Below are positions 1 through 13,190 of a stretch of 64,000 bases of DNA, one piece after another (position 1 is the stretch's first letter; every line of letters begins with the position of its first letter). The notes under the pieces are model-generated. The model had not been told where the DNA came from and did not search any database. It saw only the letters and a list, made by a program, of their open reading frames with translations. The stretch is from Nemopilema nomurai. Its lineage: Eukaryota > Cnidaria > Scyphozoa > Rhizostomeae > Rhizostomatidae. Made by a program: the position numbers and the translations under genes. Location of the stretch: assembly GCA_003864495.1 (NCBI GenBank), contig ML133426.1, positions 3,038,001 through 3,102,000 of the forward strand, written 5' to 3'.

Positions 1-348
1 AGTTAAAAGCAATAATTAAATCAAATCAAAACTTTTTTCAGCAACAAATCATTAATTACAAGATACGTCATGCTAGTTGTTGAGATACAATCATTAATAA
101 CAATAAAGATAACATTATGGGGAACAACATAAGATATTTATAAGATCAGCTGATGGACACATGAAAAAATCTCATGAAGGAGCTATCCGAGCCATGTGCA
201 CAGTTTGACGCGAAATGACGATAATTTGATATTAGTTTTGTTTGAATAATAACAGTAAGATTAAAAAAACAATTTAAAAAAAATCAAATAATAATAGTTT
301 ACAATATGCACAAATAGATCAATTGCGTTTGAATGGGAATAAATAGGA
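1..348. other. AT-rich non-coding, probable LINE 3' flank
   Basis: No ORF or motif was recognised. The stretch next to 349 lies just downstream of the minus-strand LINE stop and may be its 3'UTR. Nothing else is supported. Confidence 0.35.
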
Positions 349-630
349 CTAAAGGTTCTCTAGAATGTAATTTTTCATGTTTCTTTTGAAGGATTGTTTA
401 ATGGCAGCATTTTTCAAGTCTAGAGGCAGAGAATTCCATAATTTAACACCATCAAATGTAAGGAAGCTTTTTTAGTTTTTGGCACTTTTTGGCACGTAGT
501 TTATACAGAACTCCAATACCGTTAATATATAGATATTTTAATGTTTACTTGTTTTACATGCTGTTTCCAATTTAGCTTTTCATCTATTATAATTCCAAGA
601 TATTTTGTACAATTTTCCTGCTTAAGTTTT
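349..630 (-). pseudogene. Decayed non-LTR retrotransposon RT C-terminus
   Basis: Read on the minus strand, about 630 to 540 gives YLGIIIDEKLNWKQHV, the typical segment after the RT palm of CR1/L2/Jockey-like LINEs. After a frame change there is NGIGVLYKLRAKK, then FDGVKLWNSLPLDLKNAA and a stop at 349-351. The WNSLP block is the usual last conserved stretch of such ORF2 proteins. The pieces lie closer together than in an intact protein, so there is an internal deletion as well as frameshifts. Residues further upstream may be missing because the minisatellite starts at 658. Family assignment is by motif only and the clade is uncertain. Confidence 0.6.
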
Positions 631-657
631 TGTTGAAAGTCAAGAACGTCCCAATCG

Positions 658-1578
658 GCAAACATAAGAACAGTCAAACATAAGAACAGTCAAACATAAA
701 AACAGTCAAACATAAGAACAGTCAAACACAAGAACAGTCAAACATGAGAACAGTTAAACACAAGAACAGTCAAACATGAGAACAGTCAAACATAAGAACA
801 GTCAAACATGAGAACAGTCAAACATGAGAAGAGTCAAACATGAGAACAGTCAAACATAAGAACAGTCAAACATGAGAACAGTTAAACATGAGAACAGTCA
901 AACATAAGAACAGTCAAACATAAGAACAGTCAAACATAAGAACAGTCAAACATAACAACATTCAAACATAAGAACAGTCAAACATAAGAACAGTCAAACA
1001 TAAGAACAGTCAAACATAAGAACAGTCAAACATAAGAACAGTCAAACATAAGAACAGTCAAACATGAGAACAGTCAAACATGAGAACAGTCAAACATGAG
1101 AACAGTCAAACATGAGAACAGTCAAACATGAGAACAGTCAAACATAAGAACAGTCAAACATAAGAACAGGCAAACATATGAACAGTCAAACATGAGAACA
1201 GTCAAACACAAGAACAGTCAAACATGAGAACAGTCAAACATAAGAACAGTCAAACATAAGAACAGTCAAACACAAGGACAGTCAAACATGAGAACAGTCA
1301 AACATAAGAACAGTCAAACATAAGAACAGTCAAACATAAGAACAGTCAAACATAAGAACAGTCAAACATAAGAACAGGCAAACATGAGAACAGTCAAACA
1401 TAAGAACAGTCAAACATGAGAACAGTCAAACATGAGAACAGTCAAACATAAGAACAGTCAAACATGAGAACAGTCTAACATGAGAACAGTCAAACATAAG
1501 AACAGTCAAACATGAGAACAGTCAAACATAAGAACAGTCAAACATAAGAACAGGCAAACATGAGAACAGTCAAACATG
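658..1578. repeat. 16-bp minisatellite, left block
   Basis: About 57 head-to-tail copies of the unit AACAGTCAAACATAAG. Variation is concentrated at one position (ATAAG against ATGAG), with rarer CACAAG, GGCAAAC and TTAAAC types. The block begins abruptly after unique sequence near 657 and stops at the 3' end of the embedded LINE. It is the same array as the block beginning at 3515. Confidence 0.98.
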
Positions 1579-2303
1579 TCATGTGTCACTCCCGTGGCCC
1601 TGTGGCCGTTGGGGCACTTGGATGAGTTCACAGTCTTCCTCCACCTTCCGCGATCCCTTGCTACCCTCATGCACGACACCACGCTCTTCCCGGTCCAATT
1701 GGCGATGTCGCTCAGCCACGTGTTCCTGGGTCGCCCTCTGCCTCTGCTACCTTCTACCGCTCCGTGCATTATGTCATGAGCTAGAGTTCCATTCTGTCTA
1801 GTGATGTGGCCAAACCATTGCAATTTGCGTCTTCTCGCCGTCACCAGAAGTGGTTCGTAGTTGCCAATTAGTCGCCTTATTCTTTGTTCCACTTCCACAT
1901 TCGTGATTTTCTGCTTCCACGTTATCCCAAGCACTCTCCTGAAGCAGCGAAGTTCAAAGGCGTAGATTCTTTTCTCCAAACATTTGTTGTAGGTCCATGA
2001 TTCACATCCGTATAAGGCAATCGATGTTACCAGGGATTTCAACAAGTTTATCTTGATCGCGGTAGAAATTCCATTCGAATTCCATAGTCTGTTCAATTTT
2101 GCAAGCTGGTTGGTAGCAATTGCTAGCCTCTTCTTGATTTCGTGCTCTGAAGTAACATCTTCGTTCAATGTCGAACCGAGGTACTGGAAAGTCTTCACTT
2201 CCTCCAGCTCTGTTCCGTCAACCTTGATTATGGTGCCATTGGCTACTTCAGCTGCAATCCTAGAAGTCACCAGTGTTTTGCTTTTTTCAGCGCTGATTTC
2301 CAT
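1506..2303 (-). pseudogene. LINE ORF2 C-terminal domain, reads into array
   Basis: Continuation of the RT protein after the frameshift. It contains KTFQYLGSTLNEDVTSEHEI, LYGCESWTYNK, RRVLGITWKQKITNVEV, RRRKLQWFGHITRQNG and GRGRPRNTWLSDI, the usual order in RTE-like C-termini. The element-derived part ends near codon 241 with HRATGVTHDM at about 1579. The frame then stays open through four to five minisatellite units (residues such as FDCSHV) before a stop at 1506. Related elements normally stop near this VT, so the native stop seems lost or displaced at the junction. Confidence 0.8.
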
Positions 2304-3514
2304 CCCGTACTTTCTTGCTGTTGTGTCCAGTCTTTTGGTGAGCTCTTCCAGCTCCTCCTTAGTACCAGAAGGTCAATGTCGTCTGCAAACCGCAGATTTG
2401 TTATCTGTCTTCCAGAGACCCTTACTGTTCCCGAGTAGTTGTCAAGCGCATCTGTCATAATTTGTTCCAGAAAGATATTGAACAAGCACGGGGACAGAAT
2501 GCACCCTTGACGCACACCGACTGTCGTCTGAAACCACTCCATGGTACCATTACTACCTGTCAGCACAGCGTTACTATTGTCATTGTACAGTGATTCTATC
2601 ACATTGACCAGTCCAGCACCAACATTGTGCTTCTTCATCACTAGCCAAAGTGCTTTCCTCCACACTCTATCGAATGCTTTTTTAAAGTCGATGAAGTAGT
2701 GGTGAATCTCCATCTGGTGGTCACGGTATTTTTCTCCAAGGATTCTCACGCTTACAATCTGTTCCACAGTGCTCCGCCCACTTCTGAACCCAGCTTGCTC
2801 CTCAGCCAGTATCTCCTCAGCCTTTGTCTTCAACCGGTTATTGATTATCTTCAGTAAGACCTTACTTGGATGGCTGATGAGACTAATCGTTCTATAGTTG
2901 GTACATTTCTTCAGATCCCCCTTCTTAGCAAGTGGCAGAATTAGTGATTTGGTCCATTGTGTTGGCCATTTTCCGCTTTTCCACACCAGATTACAAATTT
3001 TATACAGTATCTCGATTGTGTCTCCTCCACCAAACTTGAGTAGTTCCGACGGTATGTTGTCGAAACCGGCAGCTTTACCATTCTTCAAAGATCTCACAGC
3101 TTCTTCGATCTCACTCTTTAGGATATCAGGCTCACATTCTTCTTGACCTGGGCCTTCTCGCTCCAGCACAGTCGCAATGTCATCACTCGTTGCGATCGGG
3201 TAGCTGTAGAGTTCTTGGATGTATTCTGTCCATCTCTTTTCGATTTTTGTTGCCTCAGTTAGCAACTCCCCATTAGCATCTTCTATCACTGAGACTCTTG
3301 CAGTCTTCTCGTTGGTTAGTTCCTTGACTACTCTGTAAGCAGTCCTAGAATCATTTCTTTCGAATGCTGTTGTGACTTCTACACACTTCTTCTGCACAAA
3401 TTCCTCTTTCGCCTTCTTAATTTCTCTCCTCACTAAATTGTTGGCAGCTCTGTATTTTTTGTTACATTCCTCGTCTTTGAATTTGTCTGCTTTTAGTCTT
3501 CTTCTTTCTTCTTT
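1579..3514 (-). mobile_element. 5'-truncated LINE inside the minisatellite
   Basis: A non-LTR retrotransposon in reverse orientation to the window. It is about 1.9 kb, covers the RT and C-terminal region of ORF2, and lacks the endonuclease domain. Minisatellite flanks it directly on both sides. The 11-mer CAGTCAAACAT occurs at both junctions (1568-1578 and 3515-3525), as expected for a target duplication, but inside this array that is uninformative. No poly(A) tail is seen. The protein resembles RTE-type ORFs common in cnidarian genomes; the clade call is tentative. Confidence 0.85.
2267..3433 (-). pseudogene. LINE reverse transcriptase, N-terminal frame
   Basis: A minus-strand reading frame holding most of a reverse transcriptase domain. 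Visible motifs in order are SLKNGKAAGFDNIPSELLK (RT1-2 region), YRTISLIS, EEQAGFRSGRSTVEQI, IDFKKAFDRVWR (first catalytic Asp), GVRQGCILSPCLFN and LRFADDIDLL (catalytic FADD box). The frame breaks shortly after FADD, near 2370, and the protein continues in another minus frame from about 2303, so at least one frameshift has inactivated it. The first residues lie directly at the 5' truncation point. It would have driven target-primed reverse transcription. The first M is arbitrary because the element is truncated. Confidence 0.85.
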
Positions 3515-6500
3515 CAGTCAAACATAAGAACAGTCAAACATGAGAACAGTCAAACATGAGAACAGTCAAACATGAGAACAGTCAAACATGAGAACAGTCA
3601 AATATAAGAACAGTCAAACATAAGAACAGTCAAACATAAGAACAGTCAAACATAAGAAAAGTCAGACATAAGAACAGGCAAACATGAGAACAGTCAAACA
3701 TAAGAACAGGCAAACATGAGAACAGTCAAACATGAGAACAGTCAAACATAAGAACAGTCAAACATGAGAACAGTCAAACATAAGAACAGTCAAACATGAG
3801 AACAGTTAAACATAAGAACAGTCAAACATAAGAAAAGTCAGACATAAGAACAGGCAAACATGAGAACAGTCAAACATAAGAAAGGCAAACATGAGAACAG
3901 TCAAACATGAGAACAGTCAAACATAAGAACAGTCAAACATGAGAACAGTCAAACATAAGAACAGTCAAACATGAGAACAGTCAAACATAAGAACAGTCAA
4001 ACACAAGAACAGTCAAACATGAGAACAGTCAAACATAAGAACAGTCAAACATAAGAACAGTCAAACATAAGAACAGTCAAACATAAGAACAGGCAAACAT
4101 AAGAACAGGCAAACATATGAACAGTCAAACATGAGAACAGTCAAACATAAGAACAGTCAAACATGAGAACAGTCAAACATAAAAACAGTCAAACATAAGA
4201 ACAGTCAAACACAAGAACAGTCAAACATGAGAACAGTTAAACACAAGAACAGTCAAACATGAGAACAGTCAAACATGAGAACAGTCAAACATAAGAACAG
4301 TCAAACATGAGAACAGTCAAACATGAGAACAGTCAAACATGAGAACAGTCAAACATAAGAACAGTCAAACATGAGAACAGTTAAACATGAGAACAGTCAA
4401 ACATAAGAACAGTCAAACACAAGAACAGTCAAACATGAGAACAGTCAAACATAAGAACAGTCAAACATGAGAACAGTCAAACATAAGAACAGTCAAATAT
4501 GAGAACAGTCAAGCATGAGAACAGTCAAACATGAGAACAGACAAACATAAGAACAGGCAAACATGAGAACAGTCAAACATGAGAACAGTCAAACATAAGA
4601 ACAGTCAAACATGAGAACAGTCAAACATAAGAACAGTCAAATATGAGAACAGTCAAACATAAGAACAGTCAAACATAAGAACAGTCAAACATAAGAACAG
4701 TCAAACATAAGAACAGTCAAACATAAGAACAGTCAAACATAAGAACAGGCAAACATAAGAACAGGCAAACATATGAACAGTCAAACATGAGAACAGTCAA
4801 ACATAAGAACAGTCAAACATGAGAACAGTCAAACATAAAAACAGTCAAACATAAGAACAGTCAAACACAAGAACAGTCAAACATGAGAACAGTTAAACAC
4901 AAGAACAGTCAAACATGAGAACAGTCAAACATGAGAACAGTCAAACATAAGAACAGTCAAACATGAGAACAGTCAAACATGAGAACAGTCAAACATGAGA
5001 ACAGTCAAACATAAGAACAGTCAAACATGAGAACAGTTAAACATGAGAACAGTCAAACATAAGAACAGTCAAACACAAGAACAGTCAAACATGAGAACAG
5101 TCAAACATAAGAACAGTCAAACATGAGAACAGTCAAACATGAGAACAGTCAAATATAAGAACAGTCAAACATAAGAACAGTCAAACATAAGAACAGTCAA
5201 ACATAAGAACAGTCAGACATAAGAACAGGCAAACATGAGAACAGACAAACATAAGAACAGGCAAACATGAGAACAGTCAAACATGAGAACAGTCAAACAT
5301 AAGAACAGTCAAACATGAGAACAGTCAAACATAAGAACAGTCAAATATGAGAACAGTCAAACATAAGAACAGTCAAACATAAGAACAGTCAAACATAAGA
5401 ACAGTCAAACATAAGAACAGTCAAACATAAGAACAGTCAAACATAAGAACAGGCAAACATAAGAACAGGCAAACATATGAACAGTCAAACATGAGAACAG
5501 TCAAACATAAGAACAGTCAAACATGAGAACAGTCAAACATAAAAACAGTCAAACATAAGAACAGTCAAACACAAGAACAGTCAAACATGAGAACAGTTAA
5601 ACACAAGAACAGTCAAACATGAGAACAGTCAAACATGAGAACAGTCAAACATAAGAACAGTCAAACATGAGAACAGTCAAACATGAGAACAGTCAAACAT
5701 GAGAACAGTCAAACATAAGAACAGTCAAACATGAGAACAGTTAAACATGAGAACAGTCAAACATAAGAACAGTCAAACACAAGAACAGTCAAACATGAGA
5801 ACAGTCAAACATAAGAACAGTCAAACATGAGAACAGTCAAACATAAGAACAGTCAAATATGAGAACAGTCAAGCATGAGAACAGTCAAACATGAGAACAG
5901 TCAAACATAAGAACAGTCAAACATAAGAACAGGCAAACATGAGAACAATCAAACATGAGAACAATCAAACATGAGAACAGTCAAACATGAGAACAGTCAA
6001 ACATGAGAACAGTCAAATATAAGAACAGTCAAACATAAGAACAGTCAAACATAAGAACAGTCAAACATAAGAACAGTCAGACATAAGAACAGGCAAACAT
6101 GAGAACAGACAAACATAAGAACAGGCAAACATGAGAACAGTCAAACATGAGAACAGTCAAACATAAGAACAGTCAAACATGAGAACAGTCAAACATAAGA
6201 ACAGTCAAATATGAGAACAGTCAAACATAAGAACAGTCAAACATAAGAACAGTCAAACATAAGAACAGTCAAACATAAGAACAGTCAAACATAAGAACAG
6301 TCAAACATAAGAACAGGCAAACATGAGAACAGTCAAACATAAGAACAGTTAAACATAAGAACAGTCAAACATGAGAACAGTCAAACATAAGAACAGTCAA
6401 ATATGAGAACAGTCAAGCATGAGAACAGTCAAACATGAGAACCGTCAAACATAAGAACAGTCAAACATGAGAACAGTCAAACATGAGAACAGTCAAACAT

Positions 6501-9500
6501 AAGAACAGTCGAACATAAGAACAGTCAAACATAAGAACAGTCAAACATAACAACATTCAAACATAAGAACAGGCAAACATGAGAACCGTCAAACATGAGA
6601 ACAGTCAAACATAAGAACAGTCAAACATAAGAACAGGCAAACATGAGAACAGTCAAACATAAGAACAGTTAAACATAAGAACAGTCAAACATGAGAACAG
6701 TCAAACATGAGAACAGTCAAACATGAGAACAGTCAAACATATGAACAGTCAAACATGAGAACAGTCAAACATGAGAACAGTCAAACATGAGAACAGTCAA
6801 ACATAAGAACAGTCAAACATAAGAACAGTCAAACATAAGAACAGTCAAACATAAGAACAGTCAAACATAAGAACAGTCAAACATAAGAACAGTCAAACAT
6901 GAGAACAGTCAAACATGAGAACAGTCAAACATGAGAACAGTTAAACATGAGAACAGTCAAATATAAGAATGGTCAAACATAAGAACAGTCAAACATAAGA
7001 ACAGTCAAACATAAGAACAGTCAGACATAAGAACAGGCAAACATGAGAACAGTCAAACATAAGAACAGGCAAACATGAGAACAGTCAAACATGAGAACAG
7101 TCAAACATAAGAACAGTCAAACATGAGAACAGTCAAACATAAGAACAGTCAAACATGAGAACAGTCAAACATAAGAACAGTCAAACATAAGAACAGTCAA
7201 ACATAAGAACAGTCAAACATAAGAACAGTCAAACATAAGAACAGTCAAACATGAGAACAGTCAAACATGAGAACAGTCAAACAAAAGAACAGTCAAACAT
7301 AAGAACAGTCAAACATGAGAACAGTCAAACATAAGAACAGTCAAACATGAGAACAGTCAAACATGAGAACAGTCAAACATGAGAACAGTCAAACATAAGA
7401 ACAGTCAAACATGAGAACAGTCAAACATGAGAACAGTCAAACATGAGAACAGCCAAACATAAGAACAGTCAAACATAAGAACAGGCAAACATGAGAACAG
7501 TCAAACATAAGAACAGTCAAACATGAGAACAGTTAAACATGAGAACAGTCAAACATAAGAACAGTCAAACATGAGAACAATCAAACATAAGAACAGTCAA
7601 ACATGAGAACAGTCAAACATGAGAACAGTCAAACATGAGAACAGTCAAACATAAGAACAGTCAAACATGAGAACAGTCAAACATGAGAACAGTCAAACAT
7701 GAGAACAGCCAAACATAAGAACAGTCAAACATGAGAACAGTCAAACATGAGAACAGTCAAACATGAAAACAGTCAAACATGAGAACAGTCAAACATAAGA
7801 ACAGTCAAACATAAGAACAGTCAAACATAAGAACAGGCAAACATGAGAACAGTCAAACATAAGAACAGTCAAACATGAGAACAGTTAAACATGAGAACAG
7901 TCAAACATAAGAACAGTCAAACATGAGAACAGTCAAACATAAGAACAGTCAAACATGAAAACAGTCAAACATGAGAACAGTCAAACATGAGAACAGTCAA
8001 ACATGAGAACAGTCAAATATAAGAACAAACAAACATAAGAACAGTCAAACATAAGAACAGTCAAACATAAGAACAGTCAGACATAAGAACAGTCAAACAT
8101 AAGAACAGTCAGACATAAGAACAGTCAAACATAAGAACAGTCAAACATAAGAACAGTCAAACATAAGAACAGTCAAACATGAGAACAGTCAAACATGAGA
8201 ACAGTCAAACATGAGAACAGTCAAACATAAGAACAGTCAAACATGAGAACAGTCAAACATGAGAACAGTCAAACATGAGAACTGCCAAACATAAGAACAG
8301 TCAAACATAAGAACAGGCAAACATGAGAACAGTCAAACATAAGAACAGTCAAACATGAGAACAGTTAAACATGAGAACAGTCAAACATAAGAACAGTCAA
8401 ACATGAGAACAGTCAAACATAAGAACAGTCAAACATGAGAACAGTCAAACAAAAGAACAGTCAAACATAAGAACAGTCAAACATGAGAACAGTCAAACAT
8501 AAGAACAGTCAAACATGAGAACAGTCAAACATGAGAACAGTCAAACATGAGAACAGTCAAACATAAGAACAGTCAAACATGAGAACAGTCAAACATGAGA
8601 ACAGTCAAACATGAGAACAGCCAAACATAAGAACAGTCAAACATAAGAACAGGCAAACATGAGAACAGTCAAACATAAGAACAGTCAAACATGAGAACAG
8701 TTAAACATGAGAACAGTCAAACATAAGAACAGTCAAACATGAGAACAGTCAAACATAAGAACAGTCAAACATGAGAACAGTCAAACATGAGAACAGTCAA
8801 ACATGAGAACAGTCAAACATAAGAACAGTCAAACATGAGAACAGTCAAACATGAGAACAGTCAAACATGAGAACAGCCAAACATAAGAACAGTCAAACAT
8901 GAGAACAGTCAAACATGAGAACAGTCAAACATGAGAACAGTCAAACATGAGAACAGTCAAACATAAGAACAGTCAAACATAAGAACAGTCAAACATAAGA
9001 ACAGGCAAACATGAGAACAGTCAAACATAAGAACAGTCAAACATGAGAACAGTTAAACATGAGAACAGTCAAACATAAGAACAGTCAAACATGAGAACAG
9101 TCAAACATAAGAACAGTCAAACATGAAAACAGTCAAACATGAGAACAGTCAAACATGAGAACAGTCAAACATGAGAACAGTCAAATATAAGAACAGTCAA
9201 ACATAAGAACAGTCAAACATAAGAACAGTCAAACATAAGAACAGTCAGACATAAGAACAGTCAAACATAAGAACAGTCAGACATAAGAACAGTCAAACAT
9301 AAGAACAGTCAAACATAAGAACAGTCAAACATAAGAACAGTCAAACATGAGAACAGTCAAACATGAGAACAGTCAAACATGAGAACAGTCAAACATAAGA
9401 ACAGTCAAACATGAGAACAGTCAAACATGAGAACAGTCAAACATGAGAACTGCCAAACATAAGAACAGTCAAACATAAGAACAGGCAAACATGAGAACAG

Positions 9501-11125
9501 TCAAACATAAGAACAGTCAAACATGAGAACAGTTAAACATGAGAACAGTCAAACATAAGAACAGTCAAACATGAGAACAGTCAAACATAAGAACAGTCAA
9601 ACATGAGAACAGTCAAACATGAGAACAGTCAAACATGAGAACAGTCAAACATGAGAACAGTCAAATATAAGAACAGTCAAACATAAGAACAGTCAAACAT
9701 AAGAACAGTCAAACATAAGAACAGTCAGACATAAGAACAGGCAAACATGAGAACAGTCAAACATAAGAACAGGCAAACATGAGAACAGTCAAACATGAGA
9801 ACAGTCAAACATAAGAACAGTCAAACATGAGAACAGTCAAACATAAGAACAGTCAAACATGAGAACAGTCAAACATAAGAACAGTCAAACATAAGAACAG
9901 TCAAACATAAGAACAGTCAAACATAAGAACAGTCAAACATAAGAACAGTCAAACATAAGAACAGGCAAACATGAGAACAGTCAAACATGAGAACAGTCAA
10001 ACATGAGAACAGTCAAACATAAGAACAGTCAAACATAAGAACATTCAAATATGAGAACAGTCAAGCATGAGAACAGTCAAACATGAGAACCGTCAAACAT
10101 AAGAACAGTCAAACATAAGAACAGTCAAACATAAGAACAGTCAAACATAAGAACAGTCAAACATAAGAACAGTCAAACATGAGAACAGTCAAACATGAGA
10201 ACAGTCAAACATGAGAACAGTCAAACATGAGAACAGTCAAACATGAGAACAGTCAAACATGAGAACAGTCAAACATGAGAACAGTCAAACATGAGAACAG
10301 TCAAATATAAGAACAGTCAAACATAAGAACAGTCAAACATAAGAACAGTCAAACATAAGAACAGTCAGACATAAGAACAGGCAAACATGAGAACAGTCAA
10401 ACATAAGAACAGGCAAACATGAGAACAGTCAAACATGAGAACAGTCAACATAAGAACAGTCAAACATGAGAACAGTCAAACATAAGAACAGTCAAACATG
10501 AGAACAGTCAAACATAAGAACAGTCAAACATAAGAACAGTCAAACATAAGAACAGTCAAACATAAGAACAGTCAAACATAAGAACAGTCAAACATAAGAA
10601 CAGGCAAACATGAGAACAGTCAAACATGAGAACAGTCAAACATGAGAACAGTCAAACATAAGAACAGTCAAACATAAGAACATTCAAATATGAGAACAGT
10701 CAAGCATGAGAACAGTCAAACATGAGAACCGTCAAACATAAGAACAGTCAAACATAAGAACAGTCAAACATAAGAACAGTCAAACATAAGAACAGTCAAA
10801 CATAAGAACAGTCAAACATGAGAACAGTCAAACATGAGAACAGTCAAACATGAGAACAGTCAAACATGAGAACAGTCAAACATGAGAACAGTCAAACATG
10901 AGAACAGTCAAACATGAGAACAGTCAAACATGAGAACAGTCAAACATAAGAACAGTCAAACATGAGAACAGTCAAACATGAGAACAGTCAAACATAAGAA
11001 CAGTCAAACATGAGAACAGTCAAACATGAGAACAGTCAAACATGAGAACAGCCAAACATAAGAACAGTCAAACATAAGAACAGTCAAACATAAGAACAGT
11101 CAAACATTTGAACAGTCAAACATAA
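3515..11125. repeat. 16-bp minisatellite, main block
   Basis: About 475 head-to-tail copies of the 16-bp unit. Most differ only by A/G in ATAAG or ATGAG, so the array is a two-letter string with rare marker units (AGCCAAAC, ACTGCC, ATATGAAC, CATTCAAAT, GACAAACA). The marker units recur at multiples of 16 bp (1168, 704 and 656 bp), which shows higher-order duplication. One unit near 10444 has lost a base. No ORF is meaningful here. The block ends at about 11125 in unique sequence. Confidence 0.98.
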
Positions 11126-13190
11126 AAAGGCTACCGTCGACCCAGGTTATGATGCAAGAAATCAAGTTCTTGCCATTCCTTAGAAAAATCTTTTTTTCCC
11201 TAATTTTTGCAAGCCGCTTTGAACAAACACCAGATAGTCTAGAAAAAATTTGCTGAGCTAGACTCAGGGTTGCCAGATTGGCCTTTTTAGGCGAAATTTT
11301 CATTTTAGGCCTTTAAAAATGTCTTTTGCCCACTACTTAAATTTGATCTTTTTGGCCTTTTCAGAAGAAAGTCTAAAGTTAATGAGTAATTATTACCTTA
11401 ATGGAATAATTAGTAAATAACTAATAATGCTATCCAAATTTCATGTTTTATCACCTAGCCTTAGTATTAGCAAATGTTTTTTGTGGAAGAAAGTTGGATC
11501 CTTTTGCAAGTTAAGAAATTATATAAAAAGGAAAGGCGTAAAAACATAGCCACTGCCTGCTCGAAGGATTTTGGAGAATGTTTTGTTTTGGCCTTTTTAT
11601 AAGCATTTTCACCTTAGTTGCTGACCGGTCTAGCGTTTTTGCAGCAGGTGTAAAACACAGGAGATGCGGGTTAATAAGTCCCAGGTTCGTTTACGCGGTC
11701 AATGTAAATGGCCATGAGCCTGGGGTCCTCGTACAGCTGTCGATGGTTGGGCATTGTGAATGCCATTGCCTATTTCTGTGTTGTATTCTTCGTGACCGTC
11801 GCTTCAGGCGTGGGGGAGTGAAAGTGAAACTCCCTTGGAAAAAACTGATTGTTAAGCAAGGAGCTTTTTACCATCGAGATGCAATTTCCTAAATGAAGGC
11901 TGTAGAAAGCGCTTGTACGGTTAACAGGTGCATTCTCCAAGATTCTTTGAACAACTCGATAAACTTGTATATGTCGAACATTTTGTAATTATACAATTGA
12001 TGTTTTAGAGAAATTAGTTTTATATGATGATGATGGTGACGATGGCTATCCCAAAGAGAACTCGACTTACACAAAGTTAATCATTGGGTGATTTCGATCT
12101 TCCTTCAGTACAGTGTCTCCTTCACGGAGTTTTCCTTCTCCAGCCCATGTGCTCTGTCTAACAAATCATGCCTCCAAAATAGCAAATGATATATATGGTC
12201 AGTTGTTAAAATTTTCTTTTCAAAGTATATGAAATCTTTTCATAATTTTCTTACCTTTATTATTAAATAAAGCCCAATGAAATTTGGGAGAAAAGGACAC
12301 TGATCGCCTGGTCACTTCAAGGAACAACTTTAGTAGACCTTTCACAAGATTTAGACACCCAAGAAATTGACGACGAAGCGCGTGATTGAAGTAAAAGCTA
12401 TATTTTCAAGAGACGGGGCTTAGTGTTCATATTAATTTGTGGATTTAGTTCCTGTAATTCTGTTCTTATTTCTACGTCCCCATAAAATAGTTCTACTCCT
12501 AACACCACTAAGTAGCAGTTTTTGTGCAGAGAGTCACATCAAAACAGTGCTTGGCCCCTTCCGAGCCTTTACTACTAAAATGAGTTTAATGTCTTATAAA
12601 ATCCATGTATATATAATTTACATTGACTTTACATTAATTCATAAAACATAGTTGCTGTCCCAGTACAGATATGTTATTAGGGGTCCTATCTTGAGTACAG
12701 ACAGTTTAATTAACACCGGGCTTAATTGCATACTGACCCTTCTCTAAAAACAAGTTATCTGCCCCCCCCCCCATTTTCGAACGACCTATTTTAGTGTAAC
12801 GGTTGGTCAGCTGGGGGGATATAATCTATTTTGTTCACATGAGAGGGTATGTTTTTGAACAAACTTGTCTTCCGTCTAGTGTTCCATCTTAGACTCTGCA
12901 TGTTATTACATTGATATTATTTACGCCAGTCGAAACTCGGTGTTCTTTAAAAGTTTTTCTTACCAAATCTTCTTTTTCTTGCTAGGAGAGTATTACCTAA
13001 AAATGAATTTCTGCCGCCACAAAATTACAATGTATGTGGAATGGTGAAACGTTCCGTCGAACATATTCTACGATAAGGGGTCTTGATGCCGACTATAAAG
13101 TCATAAAAAAGGGTATTCTATGAATTGTCATTGCTTATCACCCTTTTGTGTTTTCGATCTGCATCTGGCTATTTATTCTGTCAGCTTTTG
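11126..13190. other. Intergenic region, no gene recognised
   Basis: Unique AT-rich DNA with no convincing coding frame on either strand. There is a 12-14 base C run near 12763. A stretch around 11620-11690 has weak tRNA-like A/B-box resemblance that I could not confirm. Short open frames here have no recognisable family motif. Confidence 0.5.

Noticed and set aside
1576..2460. Plus-strand open frames over the LINE
   Set aside because: They are antisense shadows of the minus-strand RT coding region.
658..11125. CRISPR-like repeat array
   Set aside because: Units are contiguous 16-mers with no unique spacers, in eukaryotic DNA; it is a minisatellite.
11620..11700. Possible second tRNA-derived SINE
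   Set aside because: GGTTCGTTTACG is only a weak B box and no clear A box at the right spacing could be fixed.
12763..12776. C run as a functional element
   Set aside because: A simple homopolymer tract; a similar run occurs near 37520.
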